Below are positions 1 to 13,000 of a stretch of 64,000 bases of DNA, in pieces. The stretch lies in assembly GCA_031259085.1 (NCBI GenBank), contig JAIRMA010000061.1, positions 1 to 64,000 on the forward strand. Reading direction: 5' to 3'. Each line of letters begins with the position of its first letter. Within the stretch, counting starts at the first letter, position 1. The DNA is from Christensenellaceae bacterium (lineage in GTDB: Bacteria > Bacillota > Clostridia > Christensenellales > DTU072). The translations under genes were made by a program, and so were the position numbers. The notes beneath the pieces are model-generated. The model ran no database searches, had not been told where the DNA came from, and was given only the letters and a program-made list of their open reading frames with translations.

Positions 1-925
1 CTATTTCAATTTATTAACCAGTATCACTTGATAAAATACTAACTATATAAGACTAAAAAATCAATATTTTATTACTCTTAAAACAGGTTCAAATAATTTG
101 AATAAAAATCTAGACTATATTAATGTTGATTTGCAAACGAATGATTTTAGCATAACGGGGTTCTGATGTACTTTAATTAGTTCTCAATACATTATAACTT
201 CATATGATTCAAATAAATTTATATAAGCGGATCTAAACTATGTTCAACTATTTACTATAACTACATACAGCATGTAAAACGTCTAGATAGGCACTTTTAA
301 ACAGGTAACCAAGTATTTTTATAAGAGTTTTATTGTAAATAGTAGCGTTTTATATCAAAAATAATTATGTATCATTTTGCATTTTGAGTGTGTTCTTCTG
401 GTTTATATTACTATTTAATCAATTGCGTTATACTTAAATAAATTCCTCTTTGAGAAAAAATGATTTGCGTTAGACAGCTGAATATCTTTAAAAATTCTAA
501 GTGATTTTTCTTTTATGAGCATACAATATCAACTTTCAGTGGTTTTTTAGCTGAAATATAATAGTCCATTGGGTTTTTATATTTAGCAGCCCCTTTTTTG
601 AGCTCTATAAATTTCACTAGATAATTAATTCCAATTCAAAATTTGGCGTTAATATTTTTTTGCAAATTGAATTGTATCATTTAGTGCATGTTAGTTTTGA
701 TCAAATTTTCATAACCAGTTGGTATAATTAAAGTAAATCAACAGACCTATAAATAAAAGTTTTGGTCTTGTTATGATGTTTAGTCTCTAGCTATTGTCTA
801 GACTTTTCTTTTTTAATTTACCATTTCAGTATTAACAGATCGTCATTTGCAATGTTCTACTCTTAAAAATTAGTTTTTTTTCACTACTTTTTCACTACTG
901 TGCCTTGCCGATTAACCCTTAAAGC
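1..925. other. AT-rich region without a gene
   Basis: No reading frame of credible length with a ribosome binding site is present on either strand. I see no tRNA, recognised riboswitch or clear terminator. The sequence is very AT-rich with many short T and A runs. It may include the 3' flank of a gene outside the window, and it ends at the promoter of the giant lipoprotein gene. Confidence 0.6.
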
Positions 926-955
926 TTGACAAACCCCTCTAAAATATTGTATTAT
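926..955 (+). promoter_or_regulatory. sigma-A type promoter of the giant lipoprotein gene
   Basis: A perfect -35 box TTGACA (926-931) is followed after 18 bases by TATTAT (950-955). Transcription should start near 962, giving a leader of about 113 bases before the ATG at 1075. Confidence 0.75.
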
Positions 956-970
956 TACGCGTATTTTAAC

Positions 971-999
971 TGTGCATATGCGCGCGCGTTTATATATAT
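971..999. repeat. alternating purine-pyrimidine tract in the leader of the giant gene
   Basis: Bases 971-989 alternate strictly between pyrimidine and purine and include a GC dinucleotide run (981-988). A TATATATA stretch follows. A GC run of this kind stands out in this AT-rich DNA. The tract lies just downstream of the predicted start of transcription. It could adopt Z-form DNA under negative supercoiling; this is inference. Confidence 0.5.
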
Positions 1000-1074
1000 T
1001 TATTATGGGTTGATGAGCTCTTAAGTCAATCCGTGTAATCCACTTTCAATCCATAACTTACATGGAGTTCTATT

Positions 1075-4000
1075 ATGTTGACAAATCCAGTCAAGAAAAT
1101 AATAATTATATTGCTTGCGGTTTTTTTACTGCTTGCACTTTTTGCATGTTCTCCGCGTTCAGATGAATTCGTTGATCCTGACGCAGGAATACAGCCGCCC
1201 GATTCAGGATCTACCACCGATTCAGTTGTTGAAAGAAAAAAAATTACTGGTGAAGAATTGAAAAATGATACTGAACTGGCAATATCTAACACTTTAAACA
1301 TGCATGATGTAGGTGATGATCCAGATTGGTATGTCATAGATCTTGAGGGTTCATATGAGTTCACCGATTACATAACAGGCGATCATGCTGACATGACCAT
1401 TATTTTAAGAGCAAATATTCACTTGAAAGATAACGCGCAAAGTGAGGTGTTTTTTGTCTTTGTAGACGATACAGCGCCTGATCGTGGTGAGTCCGCAATT
1501 CGATTAGGACTCTACTATTTTGGAAAGACCTTGTATGTTAGTGTTGCTGGGGAACAGTATTACACTGAAGAAATCAATGTAACCGAGTTAGGCGGTATGA
1601 TAGTCGGACTTTTGGAATCAACTGGATTGCATTTACCGACAATGATTTATGGGGTTTTCGGGGGAAACGGATTAGGCATCGATATGGGGAGCATGACTTC
1701 TGTAGTCAACATGTTGCTCGAAACGTTAGTTGACACTGCAGAAATCGAACATATTCATACTATTAACCAAAGCTTCGAGACGATTGCATACAAAATGCCA
1801 TTTAGAATTTCTACATTACTAGATACAATCGGAGTATTTGTCCCTAGTGTGATTTCCTGGAACACGCTTGGATTGCCAGACATCGATCCCCTATTGCAAA
1901 GCTTATTTGGATTTTCTCTCACCTCTATTGCTAAAAGAAATTGGCCACTAATGAGTCCTAGCTATGTTAGACTAATAACAACCAAATCTAGTAATATTCC
2001 TGTCGTTGATGAGGATGGAAATATTGTACACACTGCTGGCGGGGACATAGTTTACGAAGATGGATTCTATGTCGATGGTATAGAAATAGACATATCAACG
2101 CTAGCGGAAGAGAAATATCCCAATGGACAATATCATTTAAATTTAACTGTGACACCGTTCACAATGGGGTATTCAAACACAAAGCAATCAATCCGTTTTG
2201 ATAACACAGGATTTAGCTCGACAAGCAAAGAAACTGTGCCAGAGGCTGGGCTTGTCAATCTCGAAACTGATATTGTACTCGGGGTAGATGCAGCTCCAAA
2301 TAGCTCATTTACTTTGAATGATGTCCTAGGCACTCTGATTGATCTCGATTCATTAGGCCTCGGTGGTGCTGGTAATATTCCATTCCTTTTCCCTGAGAAG
2401 GGCTTAGCTTATGAGTTCAAAATAAATTTGAAAGTCCATTTTGACTTGTTTGATTATCGTAATACTAGACTCGACGCTACTATTTATTTTGATGATGGGT
2501 ATGATGAGAGACGATTAATAAGAGCTTATTTTGAGGCGGATACGCTTTATCTGAATCTTGAGGACATAAAAACAGCTGACGGTCAAATAATTCCAAATAT
2601 TAAAATTACAAATCTTAATCTCAATGATCTTTTACTGTCTGGTTTAATGGAATCCTTACAGCAATATTTAGATCCAGATTATCAAAGACCTAGTAATGCC
2701 CAGAATGCAGAAGGGGAACCAACCTTAGATATCATGGCTTTAATAGGAGTAGTTTCTAGTAGCATTAAAAAAGAGGGTTCTGTTGTAAAATTGGATTTTA
2801 ATAACGCAGCAATTAACACCATTTTGCATATGTTTTTGAGCGGAGGCGACATCGGTTTAAAACAACTTATGCTCTCTGTTGATACTAGCGATATTTTAAA
2901 CTCCATCAAATTAAAGATCGGCATTAATGATGATGTTAGCGCAAAACTTGAAATTAGAAAAATTGTCTATTTCAAAATGCCTGAATTCACGAACGCCCAG
3001 ATTATTAACACTGAAGAACGACGTGCTTCTTTTGTCGACATAAACAATACGGATCTAAACCACATTTACACAGCTCAAATCGATGGCAATTTAGAAATAG
3101 GCACAAACTATTCTGAGGTTGGCATAACCCTTGATTCGCTATTAGCAGATGTTTTGGGCACAATGTTTGATAACATTGGCATCAAGTTAAAGACTGACGG
3201 AAGTTCATCCTTTATAGCAAATTACAAAATTACTGCGTCTGTTGACATAAAAAACATCAACAACACAGGTCTTAGCATCAATTTCTATTATGACGATGAT
3301 GTAACAAAAGTTTTCTTATTAATCTATTATGACGCAATGACTGATTCGCTTTATGTAGATTTATCGCGAATTGATGTTCTAAAACAAAAACTGCCTACAT
3401 TAAGCTTTTTAGGGACATTGCCTAAGTTAAAAATATCAAATATTGGAATACGTCAACTCTTAGAAGGCATTTCATTCCTGTCCGCTAGTAACGCTGAGGG
3501 TGGTAGTACGTATCCATATAGCATAATTACTACACCTGATCAATTATTCACAACATTGATTTCAGCATTACTCTTAAACAATCTGCCAACTGAATTATAT
3601 CAATTAGCACAAGCGGAAGGTGTGGATGAAGATACAACGGCAGCTGGTGGCTTTGATTTAGCAACCATATTAGGGCTCTTGACAATTAATATTGACGACG
3701 CATCAAAAGCATTGGTAATCGAAGCTGATAAACGAATCCTTGCTATACTATTAGGCATGGCAGGGCTTCCAGAGATTGGGCTGGCCATTAAAATACAATT
3801 ACTAGAAGTTGGAAATATTGAACCTGATGATGGTTTTATAAACATAAAACTTAACGTCTACGATGCTGACAGCTTGTCAATGATTTACGCAGACATCTCT
3901 CTAATTCATCGTGTAAAACTAATCATTGGCGAAAGTGCGCCGAGTTACTTCCTTGATGGGGTTGGATTTAATGTTCAAGATTTTATCGATTTCAATACTT

Positions 4001-7000
4001 ATTTAGAAAATATGGTGATTGATTTAGATCTCGAAGGCAATCTGCTAATGGAAAAAGAAGAAAATGAGTATATCAACGATTTGATCAACGATTTGATTTT
4101 AGGATTACTCAAAACTGTAGGCGTTGTCATAGATCTATCCTTATTAGACATAAACATACAATACAGTATCAAACTTCGCATCGCAATATCTGATATCCTT
4201 GCAATTGCGGGGGGCTCAATTCCAGAGAAGTTTAAATCTGAAATTTCGATGGAGTTTACAGATAATGCGGCATTCCAAGACATGTTTGGATTGTATTTAA
4301 TTGATAATGTCCTGTATCTGGATTTGAGTTATTTTGGAGTTGATAATTTAACCATAAAAGATGTTAGTGGGTTTATATCTGAGCTTGCCCGTCTCTTGTT
4401 CGGTTTTGGAGAAATTGCACCTTCGAATTTACCTATACCTATCCCAAGGAATGCTCAAAATGCTGACGAGCTCCCTGGAGAAGGAGCTAACGGCTTTACT
4501 TTTATACAAGTACTCATTGCACCAGAGCTGTTTTCTATCATAATCACCGAAGCAGTTATAACTGCACTTCAAAATTACCTGCTTGGTTCTAGAATACTTA
4601 ATATCGGTGACTTGTCACTGAATATAAATTTGAATGATGTTTTATCATTAAATTTAGAAATGCGATTGGATGCAATGAAGGTGACTCTTGGACTGTACTC
4701 AATAAATCTTAATATTGCCCAGTACGGGGACACTATGACTCTACCACCATTCTCTCTTCCTGATAAGGATTTTCATGTTGATGAGTTTAATGGTGGTATG
4801 CCTGAAATTGTGTATTTAGAGCTTAAAGGGAGTCTCTATTTAACAGCAATACCTGATAATGTAGATGGGATATTGGTAGACAAGAAGATCGACTTATCCC
4901 CCGGATTATCATATTTATTAGGCAGTACCGGGATTGATCTCTCTGCATATCTACAATTTTTAGGTGTTAACGAAGGCGTGATTGATATAGTTGTATCAAT
5001 AGCACTAAACTTAACAAAGATTTTTGATGGTGATATAATAGGTGCTATATCTGCTAAGATCACGATGTCCTCAAGAAATGCTGATGGGGAAATAAATCAA
5101 ATATTATCAGCGATTTTTGCTGATGGTGATCTATACATTGATACGGATGCGTTCGGTATTGGAAAGCTACATATCAAAAATGTAGATAATTTCTTTAACT
5201 CGCTTTTCTCAGGCAATAATTCTGAAGCATCTAATGCTGAGAACACTTTCTACGAGAATGAACCTGTCATACAATACATCAGAATATTCTTCCTTCAAGG
5301 TGGTTTAACTTTTAAGATCTCAAAAGATTTGATTATCGCAATCTTTACAGGTCTTGGTGCTGATTTAGGCGAATTAATTGATGCTGTTTTCCAGGAGGTT
5401 ACCACTCTTGAAATCTCGGGTGGGTTAAACGCTAATCCTGTGCAGTTAAAAGTTAATATCGAAATAGATGGTATTAATATGGGGCTTGAAATCAATGGGC
5501 TTCAACTAAAATTAGATAAAAAACTAGACACACCACAAATTAATCCTGAGGAATATGCTTCTTATACAGTCCTTGAAAATCTAGAGAACCTGCGCTTAAC
5601 AATCGATGGATCAGTGGAATTTTCTATAAATGGAGAAGATGGTGGCACCGATTTCTCCTTTATAGTCCAAAAAATCTATGAGCAATTGGTCGCATCAGAC
5701 GTTTCTCTTGACTTTTTCGATTTGGAAGCACTACAAAATTTAGGTATCATCCTAAGTATTGTCGGTAATAAATATGGTGGTAAGATTTACTATAATATAG
5801 ACGTTGTTTTAAATCCTCTAAACATAATGGCTCTAAATCTATCACTTAAACTTACATCCCAATCGGCAGTGGATAAAGGCCTTGGCACTGCTTATGGTGA
5901 CATACTAAAGCTATACCTTATCAGTACAAAAACTGATGCTGGTGATGATGTATTAGATGTATACCTAGATGGAACAGGAATCTCAGAGGGATTTAATATT
6001 GAAAAGATTCGTATTTCAGACATATCTGGATTTATAGCTGGCTTCTCGACCCCACAAGAAAACGAGAGTGTAATCCTGCCTGTTAACTCAGAAATAACGT
6101 CTGAGATGATCGCTAATGCACATATTTTGATTAATGTTGCACTTAGCTCCGATTTACAAGCGGCCCCAATTGTTTTAAACCTCACAAAAGGCGCTTTCGA
6201 AGTGTTGCTCGGCTTGCTTGGCATTCCTCTAATGGACTTTTTAGGCGAATATGCACCGTCTGCAAAATTAGAAATTGGTGGTCTAGACCATTTAATCTCG
6301 CTAAGCCTTAACATAGGAAAAGAGTCCCCTGATGATCTGTTGAATCTTGAGCTTGCTATCAATTCTCCAGTAATCACTATATACGATAAAGATGGTGATG
6401 CTTTAAAAGAGTATGAGGATGTGGTCACAAGTAAGGATTCTTATTATGAAATAAACGAAGATGAATCTTTGAACCTAAAACTAACAATCGGTGGTGAGTT
6501 TGCATTCGAGTCATATGATAATATGGAGAATGAGGATAAACAAATTGATTTAACCAATTTAATTAAATTATTCTTGACGACAACTGATATTGAAGCTGTC
6601 TTAAGAAATAACGGGATGTTGACTAAACGCATCGTTTATGACATTCAAATAAGTCTAGATGTAATGCCCGTTATAGCGGGGGGTATAGAAGGCTTGTTAA
6701 ACAGTCTCAGCGCTCTAATCACACTTACAATAAGAGGAGATGTAGATTCTGATGATGATCCTGTTATAAGCCTGTTGTTATTAGATGGTACACTGTTTGC
6801 TGATTTAAGGGTTATCAATGTCGGGCGTGTCCGTATACCTAATGTGTTCTCTTTATTTGGGCTTAATACAACAGAGAGCAACAACTCTGAGATCATTAAT
6901 GCTTTAAACGGGCCATTCAACACAAGCGATGTGGCATATAACTCGGAAGAAATTATCGCGCGTTTAATAATAGGACTTAATAACGAAACTGGGCTATCAT

Positions 7001-10000
7001 TAGCTATGGGATCAGATGTGTTAAGACTTATTTTAAACGCATTAGCTATTGATTTAGGTACTGGTGTTATAGAAAATCTAGGCTCATTGATAGTAGATGA
7101 AGTTTTGAATGGAGATTTAAGTGTCAATATTGATGTTGATTTTGATCGTGCCGCTGAAATCTACATTACAGCAGGAAATAGCTACAAATTATCATTTAAA
7201 TTCAATAAGTTCTTGTTAGACTTTAGAGCATTCAGTGTGGCTGGTGAAATGCTTACAAACCACAATCCTAATAACTATACTATAATCGGATTGGATTTGA
7301 CTGCAATCTATGCGGAAATTAATCTTAACTTCGGATGGACAATGGTCGATGAAACCAGCTATATATTAGATGAACTGGTATCATCAATCTTAGGGGGTGG
7401 CATTTCACTAGGGGATTATTCGCTAGGGATATCACCAGTTCTTTCTGTACTAGGGAATATTGGAACAAGCTTTAGGGCTAATATTAAAGTAAACCTCAAT
7501 CTCAAAAACCTATTGGATCCAAATCTTGACATTTTAGGCAAAATTACAGGCACTGATTTATCCATTGAATTATACAATTTGTCAGGGGATTCACCTAACA
7601 CCGTAGCTCTGGCTGTTTATTATGTATATAACGAGGCTACTGGATATAATGACTTGTATTTGAACGCTGAATGTCTCAATATACAACGCGTTAAGATCCC
7701 GAATGCAATTAACTTTGCTTCAAACTTTATTTCAACTCTCACGCAATTTTTTGCGGGCTCCTCTACCGATGATAGCGAAGAAACTATTGATCCACAAAAT
7801 GCAGACGGAAATATAACAGCTGCGCGCATAAATTTGACATTAGGTAGTGAGGGCTTATTAATCCATGTAGGAGCAGCGGCACTTTTCTCTGCACTGTCAT
7901 CACTAATAGGTGATATTGATATAGAAAATTATATTGGTCCAATTGGTGAAGTCCAAATTGATTTAGGGATTGCTACTCAAACTGAGTTATTAGCCATTGA
8001 TTTGAGGTTGCATTCATATGCAGATTTGACCGAAAGGATTGGTGACGAAAACCACTATGTGGAATTACATCTAGGTTTATCTAATGATTTTACGATTGAT
8101 TTCAATACTCTTATTCACAAGGCATCCCCACCTACAGGCTTTTTCGAAGTTGATGCTAACATGCCGTCAATTTCATTTGCAACTAAAATTGTATTCGAGG
8201 CTTCCGCTGTAGACCACACATTCGAAAATCTCAATAAAGAGCCTTTAGAGTCTATTATTTCTGGTATTTTATCCGGATTATCTGGGACTAGCGATGAAAC
8301 TGTGATTGATTATTTAACACGTCTCGTAATAGACATCTATTTTAATGTGAGTGACGATGTTGAAGCTGTGTTTGAGGCTGATATCCTAGTTAATTTCGAG
8401 ATCACGAACGTAGCGGCACTACAATTGCAGCTGGTGCTAAATAAAGTCAGTGGTTCTGTAAAAGACAGAATATTACAACTCAATCTATTCCAGGGCGACA
8501 TTTATGTCGATTTAACACCAATCGGAGGACCTAAATTCCTGATCGTAGAGGTTATGGACGTATTGCTAGGTATTAAGGGCTGGGATGAGGGCACAACTAC
8601 TACTGATCCACAAAACGCTGAGGGCATAGCATCTCTACTAAATGTAGATGTTATTGCACAGATTCAATCTAACGGATTGTTCGTGTCTGTTTATAAATCA
8701 GCTTTTGACACAATAATGACTGTCCTAGGAATGAGTAGCATTGATATATTCGATTCAATGCATCTTGGTATATTCTTAAGAGAGTATAACGGTAATTCAT
8801 TTAGCTTTGGGCTAGGCGTTGAGGTCGGGACTTTTGAACAGTCAGAACTTCTTAGCCTTGGGATTCATATAGACGGCCTTCGAATTAATTTTGAATCATA
8901 TAACAATACGGAGTTAATTACGCCTCTAAACAGCAATTATCTAGAGGCATACTTAATTGACACAATAACACTAGACACAACATTTGAATTCGCATTTGAG
9001 GGAAAGGATGGTGCTATAGAGTTATCAAACATATATAAGGCACTGACTGCTCTCGATCCGTCGATAGCTATGGCATTGCCTAAGACCTTAAAGATAGAAT
9101 CTTTTGGTAATGGTATCGTAATCGATTTATCGGTTTTAATCAATCTTGAATCATTTGATAATCTGCTAAACACTCTGCAATTGAGAGCTAAAATATATGG
9201 ACAGGCTGAATATGGCAAACCGAATGCTACCCCATTGCTTGACATTACATTCTATGGAAATCCATATTGGAGTTTTGGAAATACTCTTTACGTTGACATG
9301 ACGGGTATTGGACTAGGGAAAGTTAAAATAGATGACTTTGGTGATTTTATTGATTATTTCTCTGGATCGATGACAGAGCTTGATGAGGTTAAGGAGGGCG
9401 ATGGTTATCAGCTTGACACCCCACGTAATGCGGCTGAGCGATTAGCGACAATCCAGGAAAAGATTGCTAATTCTGAATATCCCAGTACAGAAGATCTTTA
9501 TACAGAAGCTTATTGCAAGATTATTATGATCTTGAGTCTTAATGACGGTTTGCTCGTGACACTAGGTAAAGATGTCCTATTCATGGCACTCACCATACTA
9601 GGGTTAGATATAATGTCTTATGTCGACGGCGTTGTTGATCCAGAGATTAGTATAGGGATTGATCCTGAGTTGTCTATAAATTTGAAGGCGTCCATAAATG
9701 GATTACTAGTAGATCAGGTGACCGGCGGGAACGGAAGTCTTTCACTTAGATTCTCAATAATTACAAAGAATTTAAGAGCTAACGTATATAACGAAGTTTA
9801 TATCCCAACCCCATCTGGGACATATAGTACTGTGGCCCCATTAATTAGCGAAGCTGAGAGAGCTGAATACACAAATTACAACAGACTGTCTATTTACACA
9901 AACTTAAATATGTCGCTATCTGTTGACTTAGAGGACGGTCGTGTTGCCGCTGGCAGTTCTATATCATCTATACTATCAATGCTGGGTTTAACTGCAGAAT

Positions 10001-13000
10001 TGCAAACTGATATTGAATTCAGTGGATCAGAACAGCTCAGGTTTGAGATAAGTGCAGAGATTGGTGTTAATTTGGCGGCGTTAGTATCAAGGGATCGTGA
10101 TAAAGCCCGCGAAGGTATTACCGTTAGATTAATAATTTCATATGGCATATATGATAGAACTAAGGAAAGCTGGGTCACTGAAGATCCTATGTTCTCTCAA
10201 AATGTCATAGAATTGTATTTCCTAGATGATATTGCATATCTAAAAGCCATAATATTCGACAGTGAATTGAAAATTAAACTAGCCGATCTTGGCCTTACTA
10301 AAATGATCACTGACCTTTTGCGCGCTACTGATGATTCACCAGTCATCCAGCAGCCCCAAAATGCAATGGCTAGAGCTATTAATGATTTAAGTAAACTTTT
10401 GAATGAGGATGAGACTGCGGCACAAAATCTGGACTCACTAATCAAGCTTAACTCAGAAGCATTTTCCATTTATATCACTAACGAACTTTTAATAGCTGTC
10501 ATGACTGCATTAGGTGGCATGATAGGATCTCCTTTAGATCAAATTGCTTTTGATGTCATTTTCACTGAAATAGTTGATGGCGCTGAGTTTGGTGTATATT
10601 ACGGTTCAACCGATGATAACGGCGATCCTGAATCGTTTAGCATAAAATTCAATATATTCAAGGAACAAAATCCACTCCACGAAATTGGCGGGGTCATGTT
10701 GCCTGCAGCTGGTTATGATATTACATTGTCACTACTGCATGACACAAAGTTCTCAATATTACCAGAACGCTATCGAAGTTTTTACGATGAAGTGGCAGGC
10801 CAGGGAGAAGAGATAGGTGATGCTTATATTGACTACTTCAATCTTGACATTAACAGCCTTGATTTAGCAAGTTTAACAGTTACAGTGGGCATTGATATTG
10901 TTCTAGGCTGGGAATTTAGACAACTTATCCTAGACTGGAGCGCATTGTTTGATTTGGAATTAGATTCTACTACTGCGTTCTTTATCCAAGTGCTAGATGA
11001 CATGAAAGGGGACATAACGCTAAGACTTGCGGCCTCAGTTGATATTGGAAACATTTCAAGTCTAAAACTAGACGTGATGGCAGAACTAATTGATTCTGAC
11101 GGGAATGCAGTAATACAATTGTATTTCATGAATCTTACAGCCCCTAATGGTGCGACTATTGATGGGATCAACCCCCAAATATACGTGCAAATCCCTGCAA
11201 TCGGAGACGGATTTGTGCTAACTTCTGAATCTCTAGTTAAGTTTTTAAGTATTAATATCTTGAATTTGTTTAATACAGACACTCAAGGAGTTGAACCACA
11301 GAATGCTGATGATCCTCTGCCTGGCTCTGATGAGACTGAGGATGCATGGTGGGCTACACTACTTGAGAGTATTGTCATAGTCAAAGGCCAAGTTGTAGTC
11401 GTCGTTGCTAACTCGATAATTCAAACACTTTTGAACCAATTATTTGGATTTCCTTTTGATGAGATTGGTAGAGTTGCTTTATCAATTGATTTCATGGAAA
11501 ATGCGTTGCGCATGGATTTATCTTTAGATAATCAGATGTCATTAGACGAGACACAGTATCTGTTTGGTTCTGTTACAACAAAGATGTCATATAAAGGTAC
11601 AACCATTCCTACTACAATTGGTAATATAGATATTACAAGTGATTCATATTTGACTACAGAATATGGCGATTTGATAGGCGTATTTGACCTTAATTATGAA
11701 AACCATGAAGGCGTTATGCTTTTGTGGTCTGGCGTTAGTACTAGTGCGTCAAATTCTCTAGTTACAGCACTTAAAAATGCGGCCACAGCTACCACATTTT
11801 CAAAAGAAGAAATTAGTTTGTATGGCAATGACAAAAAGAAAACAGTGGTAGGCAATTATGATATCTATACACTAAAAGTCACAAAAGCCCAAAATCATCT
11901 TGCAATTGCTGTAAGTGTATACCCTAGTCAAATCGTTCAAATCGTGATATTTGCGGTCACTGATTCTATAGATCCAACTCTTACACAAGGTACACTTTCA
12001 TTGGGTTTGTTGCATAAGGCTACAATCGATAATTCAGAGTGGACTGTTGATTCTAATTCTGAACTAGATAAATTTATTCAAAGCATAGATTCTTCACTAG
12101 TGGTTCCTCAAGCTACAGGATTAATCCAGCTTCAAGCCTTCAGATTCTACGATTCACTCTTAAATCAAGATGCTGCACACATACTGTATTATGTAAGTGA
12201 TGATGCAGATAAAACTGTCAATACAATCATGTTTGATTATGCACAACAAATAATGGCCTATGAATACACTTTGATTGGCAAAGATGGGGTTTATACACTA
12301 ACTAAACATGTCACGGCTAACTCCCGTGATATATATGGGAATCTCATTGCATCTAAACTCGACGTACTGATAAAAATAGCCCCTGTTGGAGTAAACATGT
12401 TCTCAATATCCATAATAAATATTACCAACATGTTTAACGTCTATCTGGGTATAACTAACTTAAATATCCGTCTTAATAAAGAGGATATATTCTTAAACAA
12501 ATTCGACGGAGATCGGGCTCAAGCCGATGAATTCTTCAACGCATTCAATAAACTAGAGGATTTTAAGTGGGATTTTGAGGTTTACTTCGAATTGACAATC
12601 GATGATACACTAGGCGGGTTGTTTGATTTGTCACCATTAACATCATCACTCCTCAATATGCTTAATTCTGACAATAATTCCTTGTTATCAACACTTGCAT
12701 CTATCAATATCGCATTACAACCAAGTGAGGATATAAATATAGTAATTGGCATTTCACTAAAGATGTTCATTGATTTTAGTGCGATTGAAAACTTGAGAAT
12801 CCAGCTCGAGATAACATACAATGGACGGGTTATGGCTCTCATCACATACATTGGGGCAATGGATTATACAGGTGAAAAAGGTACAATTTATGTGGACTTA
12901 TCAGGGCTTTTAAATGATCTTTCAATCAAGCTTGAAAGCATGCAAATTGGAGGACTAATTAAGGAGCTTTTAGGCACTATAGTGCCTGGGGCTGTAGATG

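Noticed and set aside
5892..7127. Antisense frames of 160-178 codons within the giant gene
   Set aside because: They are shadows of a continuous 8317-residue frame and show no ribosome binding sites or recognisable protein features.
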